Positions 34,650 through 42,155 of a stretch of DNA of 54,044 bases are shown here, piece after piece. This stretch comes from an uncultured Devosia sp. Lineage in GTDB: Bacteria; Pseudomonadota; Alphaproteobacteria; Rhizobiales; Devosiaceae. Positions within the stretch are counted from its first letter, which is position 1. Every line of letters starts with the position of its first letter. The translations under genes were made by a program, and so were the position numbers. The stretch covers positions 1-54,044 of the forward strand of contig NZ_CAMLHM010000023.1 of assembly GCF_946479885.1 (NCBI RefSeq), read 5' to 3'. The notes beneath the pieces are model-generated. The model was not told the DNA's origin. It searched no databases and saw only the letters and a program-made list of their open reading frames with translations.

Positions 34650-36680
34650 ATGAGCGATACCCGGAAGTCTGCCCTCCAAAGAGGCGGCAACGCCACGTTG
34701 GATTCATCCCCAGGTCGAAACCTTGCGACCGAAATGCTGAATGGTCTTCGACGCCGGTTGGCAGGTAAGCTAAAGCTCGACGCCGGCGGCGAAGGAAAAG
34801 CCGCAGCGATCGCCAAGAGGGTCCAGGCCAACATGCGGCTGCCCGTCGACCAAGCGGCATCTGCAATCGCGTTGGGATACTGTCTCGCCCCACACTTTGC
34901 GACGATGAAGGTGTTGGTTGCGACCAAGGCGTTCGTGGTCATCAGGACGCGCAACGGAGATGATGCTGCCACAGTGGGCGATGTGCTGGCCGACGCGGCC
35001 GCCTTCGAAGCGGGCCGGGTGGCCTACAATCCGCACTATGGGTTGGGCGAAGGTGATCGTTTCGTTGTTCTAGGCGATGCCAGCGTTCGACATACCCACA
35101 GTTCGGTCCGCGTTATCGCCGAGGCCGCCGAAAAGCAGCTTCCCATTTTTTGCACCCTGGCAGCCGACGATCCAAGGCCGGACGCACTGGCGGGGGCCGA
35201 CCTTGAGGTGCACGTACCGCCAATGACTCCTGAAATGTTGGCACTGCTCTTCGAGGCGACCCACGACGAAGTTCCGGCTGGCGTCCTGAGCTTCTCCTCC
35301 GCGGAGAAGCTGCGCGTCCAAAACCTGGTGGCGCATGTTCGCCGGGGCCGGCCAGCGGCCGAGTGTCTGTCGGGCCTACAGCAGGTCGTAAACCCAGCAA
35401 AGGCGGCGAGCAGGGCCGAGACCATCCTGCTGGGCGACCTGGCGGGGTACGGCGCAGCCAAGACGTGGGGGCTCGAATTGGCCGAGGACTTGAACCTTTG
35501 GCGCGACGGCCGTCTGAACTGGGCTGAGGTTGACCATCGCGCAGTCGTGCTCGCGGGCCCGCCGGGCACGGGAAAGACCTCATTTGCAGCCGTCTTGGCC
35601 GCCACCCTCAAGGTGCCGCTGATAGCGACCAGTGTGGCGGAGTGGAATGCACGAGATAACCTCTCGGGCACGCTAAGGGAGATGCAAACTGTGTTTGAAC
35701 AGGCAATAGCGCAGGCGCCGTGCGTTTTGTTCATTGATGAGCTCGACGGAATTTCGAGCCGCGATGCCATTGAGGGGCGCTACAGAGAGTACTGGTCGCA
35801 GATCGTCAATCGAATGCTCGAGCTCGTCACGAGCGCCTTGTCGACGGAAGGGGTGGTGATCGTCGGCGCCACCAATCATGTCGGCCGAATTGATCCAGCG
35901 CTGACGCGCTCGGGACGCCTCGATCAGATTATCCAGATCGCGCTGCCGGACTCCGAGGCCATTGCCGCGATCCTGAACCGGTATTGCGGGCTCGATATGC
36001 CAAGCAAAGAGCAATCCAAGCTCGCCGAGCGACTTGTGGGCCGGTCGGGCGCGGACATCGAGAAGCTGGTCCGGGCGGCCAAGGCCTCAGCGCGCAGGGC
36101 AGGGCGGACCTTTTCGGTCAGCGATCTCCACACGCAGATCGCAGATCCGCTTGAGGCATTGCCGCCACGCGCCCGTCGCCGGGTCGCGGTCTATCGAAAT
36201 GGCCAAAGGATCGTCGCCCAAGTCCTCGGGCTTGCAGACATGATGGTCGAGGGGCATTCAGGCCTTCGTCAGCTTCTGGCGAAGGGCCTGTCGGAGGAGC
36301 GCTTTCCAACCGAGCAGCTCTGCAACGATGTCCTATGTGTCGTCATGGGCGGCCGTGCGGCGGAGGAGATTGTTTTCGGCGACGTTTCTGTGTTTGGCGC
36401 GGCCAGCTCGGACTCGGACTTTGCCGCAGCGACGATGATCGCGACGGACATGGAGTTGAAGGCGGGGTTCGGCGAGACTGGTGTGATCTATCTGGGCGAA
36501 CTCAGCCCGGCGTCGACGCTCTCGACCGCAGCCATGGCAAGTGTCCGCAGGCGCCTAGAAGGGGCGTTGGCTCGAGCTTCTGCCTTGCTGATCGACAACG
36601 TGGAGGAGTTGGAGCCGACCAACCGCAATGGTGCGCTGAGCACCAGTAGCGCCGTGGAGCACGTCAGATTGCTGAACTAG
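34650..36680 (+). CDS. FtsH-like AAA+ protein with a degenerate M41 peptidase domain
   Basis: 676 residues. The N-terminal 290 residues are not FtsH-like: no membrane segment, and instead a soluble helical region. The AAA domain is complete: Walker A GPPGTGKT (303-310), Walker B CVLFIDELDG (358-367), arginine finger TRSGRLDQ. An M41-like domain follows (GGRAAEEIVFGDVSVFGAAS at 568-587 is a clear match), but the zinc motif HEAGH is replaced by YRNGQ at 515-519, so it should have no peptidase activity. It is probably an unfoldase or remodelling ATPase. GGAG precedes the ATG. It stands alone between the transposition genes and the TIGR04255-like operon. Confidence 0.85.
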   Translation: MSDTRKSALQRGGNATLDSSPGRNLATEMLNGLRRRLAGKLKLDAGGEGKAAAIAKRVQANMRLPVDQAASAIALGYCLAPHFATMKVLVATKAFVVIRTRNGDDAATVGDVLADAAAFEAGRVAYNPHYGLGEGDRFVVLGDASVRHTHSSVRVIAEAAEKQLPIFCTLAADDPRPDALAGADLEVHVPPMTPEMLALLFEATHDEVPAGVLSFSSAEKLRVQNLVAHVRRGRPAAECLSGLQQVVNPAKAASRAETILLGDLAGYGAAKTWGLELAEDLNLWRDGRLNWAEVDHRAVVLAGPPGTGKTSFAAVLAATLKVPLIATSVAEWNARDNLSGTLREMQTVFEQAIAQAPCVLFIDELDGISSRDAIEGRYREYWSQIVNRMLELVTSALSTEGVVIVGATNHVGRIDPALTRSGRLDQIIQIALPDSEAIAAILNRYCGLDMPSKEQSKLAERLVGRSGADIEKLVRAAKASARRAGRTFSVSDLHTQIADPLEALPPRARRRVAVYRNGQRIVAQVLGLADMMVEGHSGLRQLLAKGLSEERFPTEQLCNDVLCVVMGGRAAEEIVFGDVSVFGAASSDSDFAAATMIATDMELKAGFGETGVIYLGELSPASTLSTAAMASVRRRLEGALARASALLIDNVEELEPTNRNGALSTSSAVEHVRLLN

Positions 36681-36751
36681 GATACGATTGGTCCATCGGG
36701 CTGGCCAGAACGTCAAAAGAGAAGGGTCGTGGCAGCCGTGCCACGGTCCAT

Positions 36752-36808
36752 TCTGGGGCCGGAAACAGTCTGGCTGCTTTCGGCATCCGAATGCGAATAA
36801 ACGGACGT
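36752..36808 (+). repeat. Dispersed intergenic repeat, copy B
   Basis: Same orientation as copy A at 19151. Shared blocks are TGGGGCCG, GGC-GCTTTCGGC-TCCG, GCGAATA and GGAC/AGACxTT. It lies 72 bases after the FtsH-like gene. Confidence 0.45.
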
Positions 36809-36836
36809 TACCGCCGGTGAAACTGGTCGCATTCAG

Positions 36837-36860
36837 GCAGCGGACTGCAAATCCGCGTAC
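36837..36860 (+). other. tRNA-Cys anticodon-arm fragment
   Basis: GCGGA CTGCAAA TCCGC forms a perfect 5-bp stem with a 7-base loop carrying the GCA (Cys) anticodon, flanked by GCA before and GTAC after, as in bacterial tRNA-Cys. No T-arm (TTCGA) or matching acceptor stem is present, so it is not a functional tRNA. Anticodon loops are common crossover sites for tyrosine recombinases, so it may be an attachment-site remnant, or chance. Confidence 0.45.
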
Positions 36861-36924
36861 TCCCGTGACGTGCATGCCTTTGGGTCGGTCGGGAAAATGT
36901 GCGGGTGAAATCAGCCGCAAATTC

Positions 36925-37437
36925 TCATGCCGCTGCAGCGGCAGTACGCGGGAACAGTTTCAAAACGCGAAGCAGCTGGTTCTTAGCAAGAGAGAAAATC
37001 TCGTCTTCCTTGGACTGAACCCCTAGGTCCGGGCAGAGTTTCACGCCGCCATGCAGTGGATCGGAGCCACCTACATTATCAACCTGGCAATCATCGATGA
37101 CATAGAAAACTCGTGGCTTTCCTTCGATCGCGATATCCCGGATGGCGGAGGCTAATGGCGCGAAGACCTCTTTCAGCTTCTGTCCGTTCGGAACAGTTGC
37201 GGCAATCTTGTCTACCGCGGCTTGGTATTCACCGTTGTTGCCGGTGCCGCCTCGCCACACTGATAGGGTACCGTTTAGAAGGTCGTTCGCCTTAATAACG
37301 GACCCCTTCACCCGACCCTTGTCGTAGTGCATCGGATCGCACGCCCCCCGGCAAACGATCTCCTCATCCGCAACGAGCCCCGGAGATGCGGGGTGCTGCT
37401 TCCTCGATTCAAAGCCGTGAGGGTCGTAACGAACCAT
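36925..37437 (-). CDS. Unknown protein, third gene of the TIGR04255-like operon
   Basis: 170 residues, no family I can name. Notable segments: ADEEIVCRGACDPMHYDKGR (two Cys, one His), VKGSVIKANDLLNGTLSVWR, and KPRVFYVIDDCQVDNVGGSD with an acidic IDD. The end is Ala-rich. I chose the ATG at 37437, two bases after the stop of the upstream gene, so it is probably translated by coupling. Cys/His and Asp residues could form a metal site, but this is speculation. Confidence 0.6.
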   Translation of the reverse strand: MVRYDPHGFESRKQHPASPGLVADEEIVCRGACDPMHYDKGRVKGSVIKANDLLNGTLSVWRGGTGNNGEYQAAVDKIAATVPNGQKLKEVFAPLASAIRDIAIEGKPRVFYVIDDCQVDNVGGSDPLHGGVKLCPDLGVQSKEDEIFSLAKNQLLRVLKLFPRTAAAAA

Positions 37438-37439
37438 GC

Positions 37440-38012
37440 CTAAGCAAGCACACCAGCAAGCTCTAGTGATCCAACGATACCGACGTCGTCGGTCACGTCG
37501 TACTTTTTCGACCAGGATTCGGCTGGGTCCGGGTCCGCAATTGTACACACCACCTTGCCATTCCCGAAGAACTCGAGGGACGCTAGGCGTTCGTCAACCA
37601 TCCATATCAAGGAGGTAACACCATCGTCGTCGACATGTACCTCTGGAGCCTCAGCAAGATTGATTACGGACAATACGTCCGCCACGTCGGCCTGCACTGC
37701 CGCGGATGGCGCCACGGTTCCCTGCCCGTTCCATCCGTCTACAAGACGGCCCAAATCGCCGAGGATGCCGTCAGCGACTGACTCCTGAGCAGAGGCACCT
37801 TCCCTCTGGGATTGGAAAATGGAAATGCGAAATGGCTGATGCGGCGCGACGCTGCCCGCGCCTATACCCACCACCTGACAGCCTGTAGCAAGCACCGCGC
37901 CCGCCATTGCAAGCGCAGGGAGCCAAGTTGCTATGGTTTTGTCTGAGCCAATTCGACCGACGATGCCGGGCAAAGAATGCGGAGACATAGTGGTGGAAGC
38001 GGTTGCGGTCAC
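37440..38012 (-). CDS. Unknown protein with one membrane segment, second gene of the operon
   Basis: 190 residues. A hydrophobic segment near residues 28-50 (TWLPALAMAGAVLATGCQVV) could be a signal anchor or a lipoprotein-like signal; the Cys follows LATG rather than a perfect lipobox. The C-terminal part carries SLIWMVDERLASLEFFGNGK then VVCTIADP, a strand-rich domain. The start is GTG 38012, overlapping the upstream stop (GTGA), which indicates tight coupling. The gene ends two bases before the next ATG. Function unknown. Confidence 0.6.
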   Translation of the reverse strand: MTATASTTMSPHSLPGIVGRIGSDKTIATWLPALAMAGAVLATGCQVVGIGAGSVAPHQPFRISIFQSQREGASAQESVADGILGDLGRLVDGWNGQGTVAPSAAVQADVADVLSVINLAEAPEVHVDDDGVTSLIWMVDERLASLEFFGNGKVVCTIADPDPAESWSKKYDVTDDVGIVGSLELAGVLA

Positions 38013-38818
38013 TGGTGCAGGCCAATCTGTTGTGCCGTTTCGGCAACGAGAATCTTGCGAAGCAGTTCCTTATTACGAGCATGCATCGTTTCCAACACAC
38101 TTGTAAATGCCGGTCCAAACGACTGCTTCAATGCGGATATGGTCATCGGCGCCTTCGGGCGAAAGTCCTGCGCATGCGTTACGTTGATGTGGGCGTCCGC
38201 GTTTTTGCTTTCGCAGATATCATCTGAATGCGCCGACATTACCGCCAGCGTCGTCAGCGTGTCGGATTCGACGTCGGAATCGAACCATGCTGCGTTGGAG
38301 TGCCAGACTGCGCCTGCATCAAAACACTTGGCCGCCACAAACTCCGTGGGCCGAAGGATCTCAGCAAGTGCGTATTCAGACCTATCGCCGAACCACACGA
38401 AGTCATCGCGCATGACAAGAATGGTCTGAACCAGATGGTGCTCCGGGCACCAGTCGGCGACGAGATCGACGAACGCCTGTATATGCTGTTGAGCCTGGCC
38501 AAACACACTCCGCCAACGTGTGTATCGGGAACACTCGACCATGACGGTATTGCCAAGAACGCGGAAAGCCCAGGCAGGACGGCCATCTGGCCGGAGAAAG
38601 GCAAACTCAATGCCCTGTGTCTCATGCGTACTGTGGCCGTTTTCATCGATCTGAAGATCGAAGCCCCTAGGAGTTTTATGAGCTGGAAGGTGAGCCGTCC
38701 ACTTACCGGCGTTCTCCCGCACCAGTTCGAGCACTTTGTCATGGAAGGGCTGGGAAAACACGAGCTGAAACAGCGCGTTGGTCACGGAGTGATCCGAATT
38801 GACCGGTGCGAAGGGCAT
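38009..38818 (-). CDS. TIGR04255-like protein, first gene of the operon
   Basis: 269 residues. The middle QGIEFAFLRPDGRPAWAFRV, the segment NTVMVECSRYTRWRSVFGQA and QQHIQAFVDLV resemble the TIGR04255 family, sporadically distributed bacterial proteins of unknown function. No membrane segment. I chose the ATG at 38818, preceded by AGGCGG; an ATG five codons earlier has no ribosome site. It leads a tightly overlapping three-gene operon (38818 to 36925), a layout typical of accessory and defence cassettes, in an accessory region. Confidence 0.6.
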   Translation of the reverse strand: MPFAPVNSDHSVTNALFQLVFSQPFHDKVLELVRENAGKWTAHLPAHKTPRGFDLQIDENGHSTHETQGIEFAFLRPDGRPAWAFRVLGNTVMVECSRYTRWRSVFGQAQQHIQAFVDLVADWCPEHHLVQTILVMRDDFVWFGDRSEYALAEILRPTEFVAAKCFDAGAVWHSNAAWFDSDVESDTLTTLAVMSAHSDDICESKNADAHINVTHAQDFRPKAPMTISALKQSFGPAFTSVLETMHARNKELLRKILVAETAQQIGLHQ

Positions 38819-39030
38819 TGATCCGCCTGACATACGCGATTGATTGGGGTGGGGCTAACTCAAAACCATCGGACAACACAAGCTATGTCTAGTAAGATTC
38901 GGTTAATTTTCCCTAATCTCCGGGGGCATCAGCCAGGCGCCACCTCACAGGCCGATGAAACGTCCCTAAATCTGCCATCGTCCGGTCGGCACCAGGCCAT
39001 TACAAATTGGCTGTTCATCCCACGGAGCAT

Positions 39031-39369
39031 ATGAAAATCGCTTTGAAGGACCTGATGACCACCACGAACGTGGTCGCCTATTCGAAGGCAGCAATTGCGC
39101 TGTCGCGACGTGTGTACCGTCTCAAAGATGATGGCTATGGCGCCATAGTTGTCCCGAGCCGCGGTGCGGTTCCGGTTCTGCACGCCGCGCAAGCCTATTA
39201 TCGGGCGATTGTCGCACCGAACATGTCCGATGCGGACCGGGACGCCAACCGCATGAACCTGCTGTTCAATCCTCTTGTAACAGAACTCGACATGCCCTTC
39301 ACCGCTGATGCGGGCTCCATGGGTGTCGAGGGTCTGACGACAGCTCACATCCTGTGCTTCGCGGATTAG
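39031..39369 (+). pseudogene. Truncated phosphoribosyltransferase-like gene
   Basis: 113 codons: MKIALKDLMTTTNVVAYSKA, then YGAIVVPSRGAVPVLHAAQA resembles the first strand and loop of PRTase-fold enzymes. The frame ends LTTAHILCFAD, where the last few residues look like unrelated sequence, so the gene seems cut at about 39350. GGAG precedes the ATG. It diverges from the TIGR04255-like operon. The break marks a probable right-hand edge of the accessory region, since the sequence beyond belongs to the MFS locus. Confidence 0.55.
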
Positions 39370-39428
39370 GTGGCATGTCGGCGCTGTACTGATGGGTGTG
39401 TGGCCGCAACCCAGGACATCGCGCGGCT

Positions 39429-39598
39429 CTAGCCGAGCCGGGGGCGTCTTGGTTCGTCGGCGAGGCCGAGATCACGGCGCAGATGTATGTTGGTCGGTAC
39501 CGCGGCGGGTAGGCGCGACCGGAAGGGCATAAGTAGGCGCTGCACCCAGTTCGATCGTGGCCTGGGGGGGCCAGATAAAGTTCGAAGTCTTCAATCAT
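39429..39598 (-). pseudogene. Small gene downstream of the MFS exporter, frameshifted at a C-run
   Basis: An ATG at 39598 with AAGGA upstream opens MIEDFELYLAPP and then meets a run of seven C (minus strand). Adding one C would continue as PRPRSNWVQRLLMPFRSRLP and then a segment containing TNIHLRRDLGLADEP, ending at TAG 39429, a 56-residue protein. The RRDLGL ending resembles small DUF1127-like proteins. It is either a sequencing error in a homopolymer or a real frameshift. Confidence 0.4.
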
Positions 39599-39618
39599 CG
39601 TATTTTCCTTGGGATGAG

Positions 39619-39644
39619 GTCGGGCCGGCATGTGCCGGCCCGAC
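39619..39644 (-). terminator. Hairpin after the MFS gene
   Basis: GTCGGGCCGGCA, TG, TGCCGGCCCGAC: a perfect 12-bp stem, eight bases after the MFS stop on the minus strand. The tail is CTCATCCC without a T-run. Confidence 0.6.
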
Positions 39645-39651
39645 GCGCTCC

Positions 39652-41067
39652 TTAGCCCACGGGCACTTCGCGCTGCGGCGCCGAACTCCGAATGAACAGC
39701 AGCGTCGCAGCCGCGCCCAGGAAGGCGGTAACCGCAGCACCGAAGAACGCAGTCTGGAAACCGGGCAGCAGGTTTCCGCTCTCGGTTGCCCCATGGGGCG
39801 CGACCGACGCCGCCAGCGCCACCATCACGGCCAGCCCGACTGCAGATCCGACCTGGTAGGTGGTATTGATGAGACCCGAGGCGAGCCCGGTGTCCTCGGG
39901 CTTGGCCCCGGACATGCCCGACATTGTCGCCGGGATATAGGCGAGAGCCATGCCGAGCGCAGCCAGCAGCGAGGCCGGCAGCACGTTGATCCAGAAGGTC
40001 CCTTGCTGCGGTAGGCCAGCGAAGAGCATCAAGGCCGCGCCCATCAACAGCAGGCCGGTGACCAGGTTGGTCTTGGCCCCGAAGCGGCCGATAAGGCGAC
40101 CCGAGAAGCCGACCATCACCACCATGATCAGCAGCGTCATGGGCAGCAGGGCAAGGCCGCTGGCGAGCGCAGAGAGGCCCAGGATTTGCTGCAGATAGAG
40201 GTTGAGGAAGAACCAGAGCGGGATCCAGGCAGCCCCTAGCAGGCCCATGACCAGGTTCCCCGCTGCGAGGTTCGGCGCCTTGAAGATTGCCAGCGGCAGC
40301 AGCGGCTCCCGGCGCCGGGCCTGGATGACCAGGAATATTACCAGCAGCACGGCGGCGATCGCCAGCAGGCTCAGGATCTGGACTGAAGCCCAGCCGACCG
40401 CTTCCGCGGTGACGATGGCGTAGACGAGGGTGACCAAGGCGCCGGTGACGGTGATGGCACCGAGCCAATCGACCTTGCCGCTGCTGCGGACGGACTTCCG
40501 CAATACCGCAGGGACCAGCGCCAGCACCAGCAGCCCGAGGGGGACGTTGATGAGGAAGGTCCACGGCCAGGTGAGCCACTCGGTGATCACGCCGCCGAGG
40601 AACACGCCGGCAGAACCGCCAGCCGCGGCCGCAGCGCCCCAAAAGCCGAAGGCCTTGCCCAGCTCGGCGCCATTGTGGGCGAAGAGGCGCATCAAGATGG
40701 TGAGCGCCGCGGGAGCGATCAAGGCGGCGCCGACGCCCTGCAGTGCCCGCCCCGCGAGGAGGACCTCCTGACTTGTGGCGAGCCCGGCAAGCAACGAAGC
40801 AGCCGTCAAGACAACAAACCCGGCCGAGAAGATGCGCCGGGCGCCGAAAAGGTCGCTCAGGCGACCGCCCAAGAGCAGCAAGCCGCCGAAGGCGATGACG
40901 TAGGCGTTGAAAATCCAGCTCAGGCCGCCGGGGCTGAAGCCGAGTTCGGTCTGGATCGCGGGAAGTGCCACGCCGATGATCGAAGTATCGAGAATGACGA
41001 TGAACTGGGCCGCGCAAAGGAGCGCGAGCGCCAGCCACCTCTTGGGGTCAGGTCTTGAGAGTTCCAT
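39652..41067 (-). CDS. MFS drug/compound exporter, DHA2 (EmrB/QacA) type
   Basis: 471 residues with about 14 hydrophobic segments across the inner membrane. The start WLALALLCAAQFIVILDTSI then IGVALPAIQTELGFSPGGLSW is the DHA2 signature, motif A reads GGRLSDLFGARR, and motif C-like GGSAGVFLGGVITEWLTWPW follows. These proteins are proton antiporters that export drugs, dyes or metabolites; the substrate is not evident. I set the start at 41067 (MELSRPD), with AAGGA eight bases upstream. No dedicated regulator is adjacent. Confidence 0.92.
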   Translation of the reverse strand: MELSRPDPKRWLALALLCAAQFIVILDTSIIGVALPAIQTELGFSPGGLSWIFNAYVIAFGGLLLLGGRLSDLFGARRIFSAGFVVLTAASLLAGLATSQEVLLAGRALQGVGAALIAPAALTILMRLFAHNGAELGKAFGFWGAAAAAGGSAGVFLGGVITEWLTWPWTFLINVPLGLLVLALVPAVLRKSVRSSGKVDWLGAITVTGALVTLVYAIVTAEAVGWASVQILSLLAIAAVLLVIFLVIQARRREPLLPLAIFKAPNLAAGNLVMGLLGAAWIPLWFFLNLYLQQILGLSALASGLALLPMTLLIMVVMVGFSGRLIGRFGAKTNLVTGLLLMGAALMLFAGLPQQGTFWINVLPASLLAALGMALAYIPATMSGMSGAKPEDTGLASGLINTTYQVGSAVGLAVMVALAASVAPHGATESGNLLPGFQTAFFGAAVTAFLGAAATLLFIRSSAPQREVPVG

Positions 41068-41247
41068 TATGAAGTTCCTTTGCGTCGGGTTCCGGGGGAT
41101 CCGGAACAACTTGAAGCACGCTGGTTTGCGTGACTTTCTCGACGCCTAAGGCTTCCAACTCTTGGAGGGTCAATAGGGAAATTGACGGGGGCCTCGAAGG
41201 GGGTGCCAGATGGCGCCGCCGGCGTATCGCAATCAGGATTGGCTAGA

Positions 41248-41643
41248 ATGGAGCAGAAGACGGGATTCTGGACCAAGGTGAAGTCTTGGGCGGGGCGCCT
41301 CAAGCGCGATGTGATGGCCCTTTGGCTGGCCGCTGGGGATCCGCGCACGCCTTGGTACGCTAAGGCCATGGCGGGTGCAGTCGCCGCCTATGCCCTGTCC
41401 CCCATTGACCTAATCCCCGATTTCATTCCGGTCCTGGGGTACCTGGATGACCTCATCCTTCTGCCGCTGGGCATCGCCTTGGCCGCGAGGATGATTCCGC
41501 CTCCCCTGATGGTCGAATTTCGGAAAGCCGCTGAACAAATGCAGCGACCCAATAGCATGTGGGGTCTGTTCTTAGTGTTGGCCGTCTGGCTGATCGCTGC
41601 CGCTTTGACAGCATGGTATGCGGGCCGGCGCTATTGGTCGTAA
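41248..41643 (+). CDS. YkvA/DUF1232 membrane protein
   Basis: 131 residues. The DUF1232 core is clear: PWYAKAMAGAVAAYALSPID then LIPDFIPVLGYLDDLILLPL and GIALAARMIP. A C-terminal membrane helix (LFLVLAVWLIAAALTAWYAG) follows. Function unknown. I chose the ATG at 41248 (MEQKTG), preceded by AGGA, over a TTG 22 codons earlier. It is convergent with cueR. Confidence 0.88.
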   Translation: MEQKTGFWTKVKSWAGRLKRDVMALWLAAGDPRTPWYAKAMAGAVAAYALSPIDLIPDFIPVLGYLDDLILLPLGIALAARMIPPPLMVEFRKAAEQMQRPNSMWGLFLVLAVWLIAAALTAWYAGRRYWS

Positions 41644-41647
41644 CTTC

Positions 41648-41694
41648 GTAGGCCGGCCGCGGATGTCGATATCGCAGAGGCGCAGCCGGCCTAC
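41648..41694. terminator. Long-stem inverted repeat between ykvA-like gene and cueR
   Basis: GTAGGCCGGC (41648-41657) pairs exactly with GCCGGCCTAC (41685-41694); the second arm covers the cueR stop codon. Probably a shared terminator for the two convergent genes. Confidence 0.5.
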
Positions 41695-42155
41695 TGCACG
41701 TGCGCCCGATCCGGCGTGATCCCCGTGACGCCAAAGCGTGGCTGCCGCTTCTTTGGCGTCGGCGCCGCCGCCGCCGCGAACCCTTCGATGATCGGGCAGT
41801 CAGGACGGTCGTCGCCATGGCAGTGGTCTGCCAGGTGCCGCAAGGTCTTGCTCATCGCCTGAAGTGCTCGGGCCTTCTCATCGAGGGCCCGAATATGCTC
41901 GAGTGCGATCGACTTAACGTCGGCGCTTGCGCGACTGCGGTCCCGCCACAGGGCCAATAGGCTCCCCATCTGCTCCACCGAGAACCCCAGATCGCGGGCC
42001 TGGCTGATGAAGCGCAACGCGTGGACGTCGTTGTCGGAATAGACCCGATATCCTGCCTCGGTGCGCAGGGGCGCTTTGATCAGACCGATGGATTCGTAAT
42101 AGCGGATCATCTTGGTGGAGACGCCGCTCGCCTTGGAAGCTTCGCCGATATTCAT
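41691..42155 (-). CDS. cueR: CueR, copper-responsive MerR-family activator
   Basis: 154 residues. The N-terminal MerR winged HTH ([20 protein letters not shown]) is followed by a dimerisation helix and a metal-binding loop [10 protein letters not shown] with Cys112 and Cys120, the same positions as the Cu(I) ligands of E. coli CueR. It senses cytoplasmic Cu(I), Ag(I) or Au(I) and activates promoters with 19-bp spacers. Its ATG overlaps the copA stop (ATGA), so it is translated as the second gene of a copA-cueR operon. Predicted targets are the promoters at 44743-44773 and 47363-47393. Confidence 0.95.
   Translation of the reverse strand: MNIGEASKASGVSTKMIRYYESIGLIKAPLRTEAGYRVYSDNDVHALRFISQARDLGFSVEQMGSLLALWRDRSRASADVKSIALEHIRALDEKARALQAMSKTLRHLADHCHGDDRPDCPIIEGFAAAAAPTPKKRQPRFGVTGITPDRAHVQ

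Noticed and set aside
34650..36680. An active FtsH membrane protease
   Set aside because: The HEXXH zinc motif is replaced by YRNGQ and no transmembrane helices are present.
36837..36905. A functional tRNA-Cys gene
   Set aside because: Only the anticodon arm is present; no T-arm, D-arm or acceptor stem can be folded around it.
39299..41038. 579-codon frame overlapping the MFS exporter
   Set aside because: The overlapping frame gives a real 14-helix DHA2 protein; this one is Arg/Gly/Pro-rich. Only its last part contains the small frameshifted gene reported separately.
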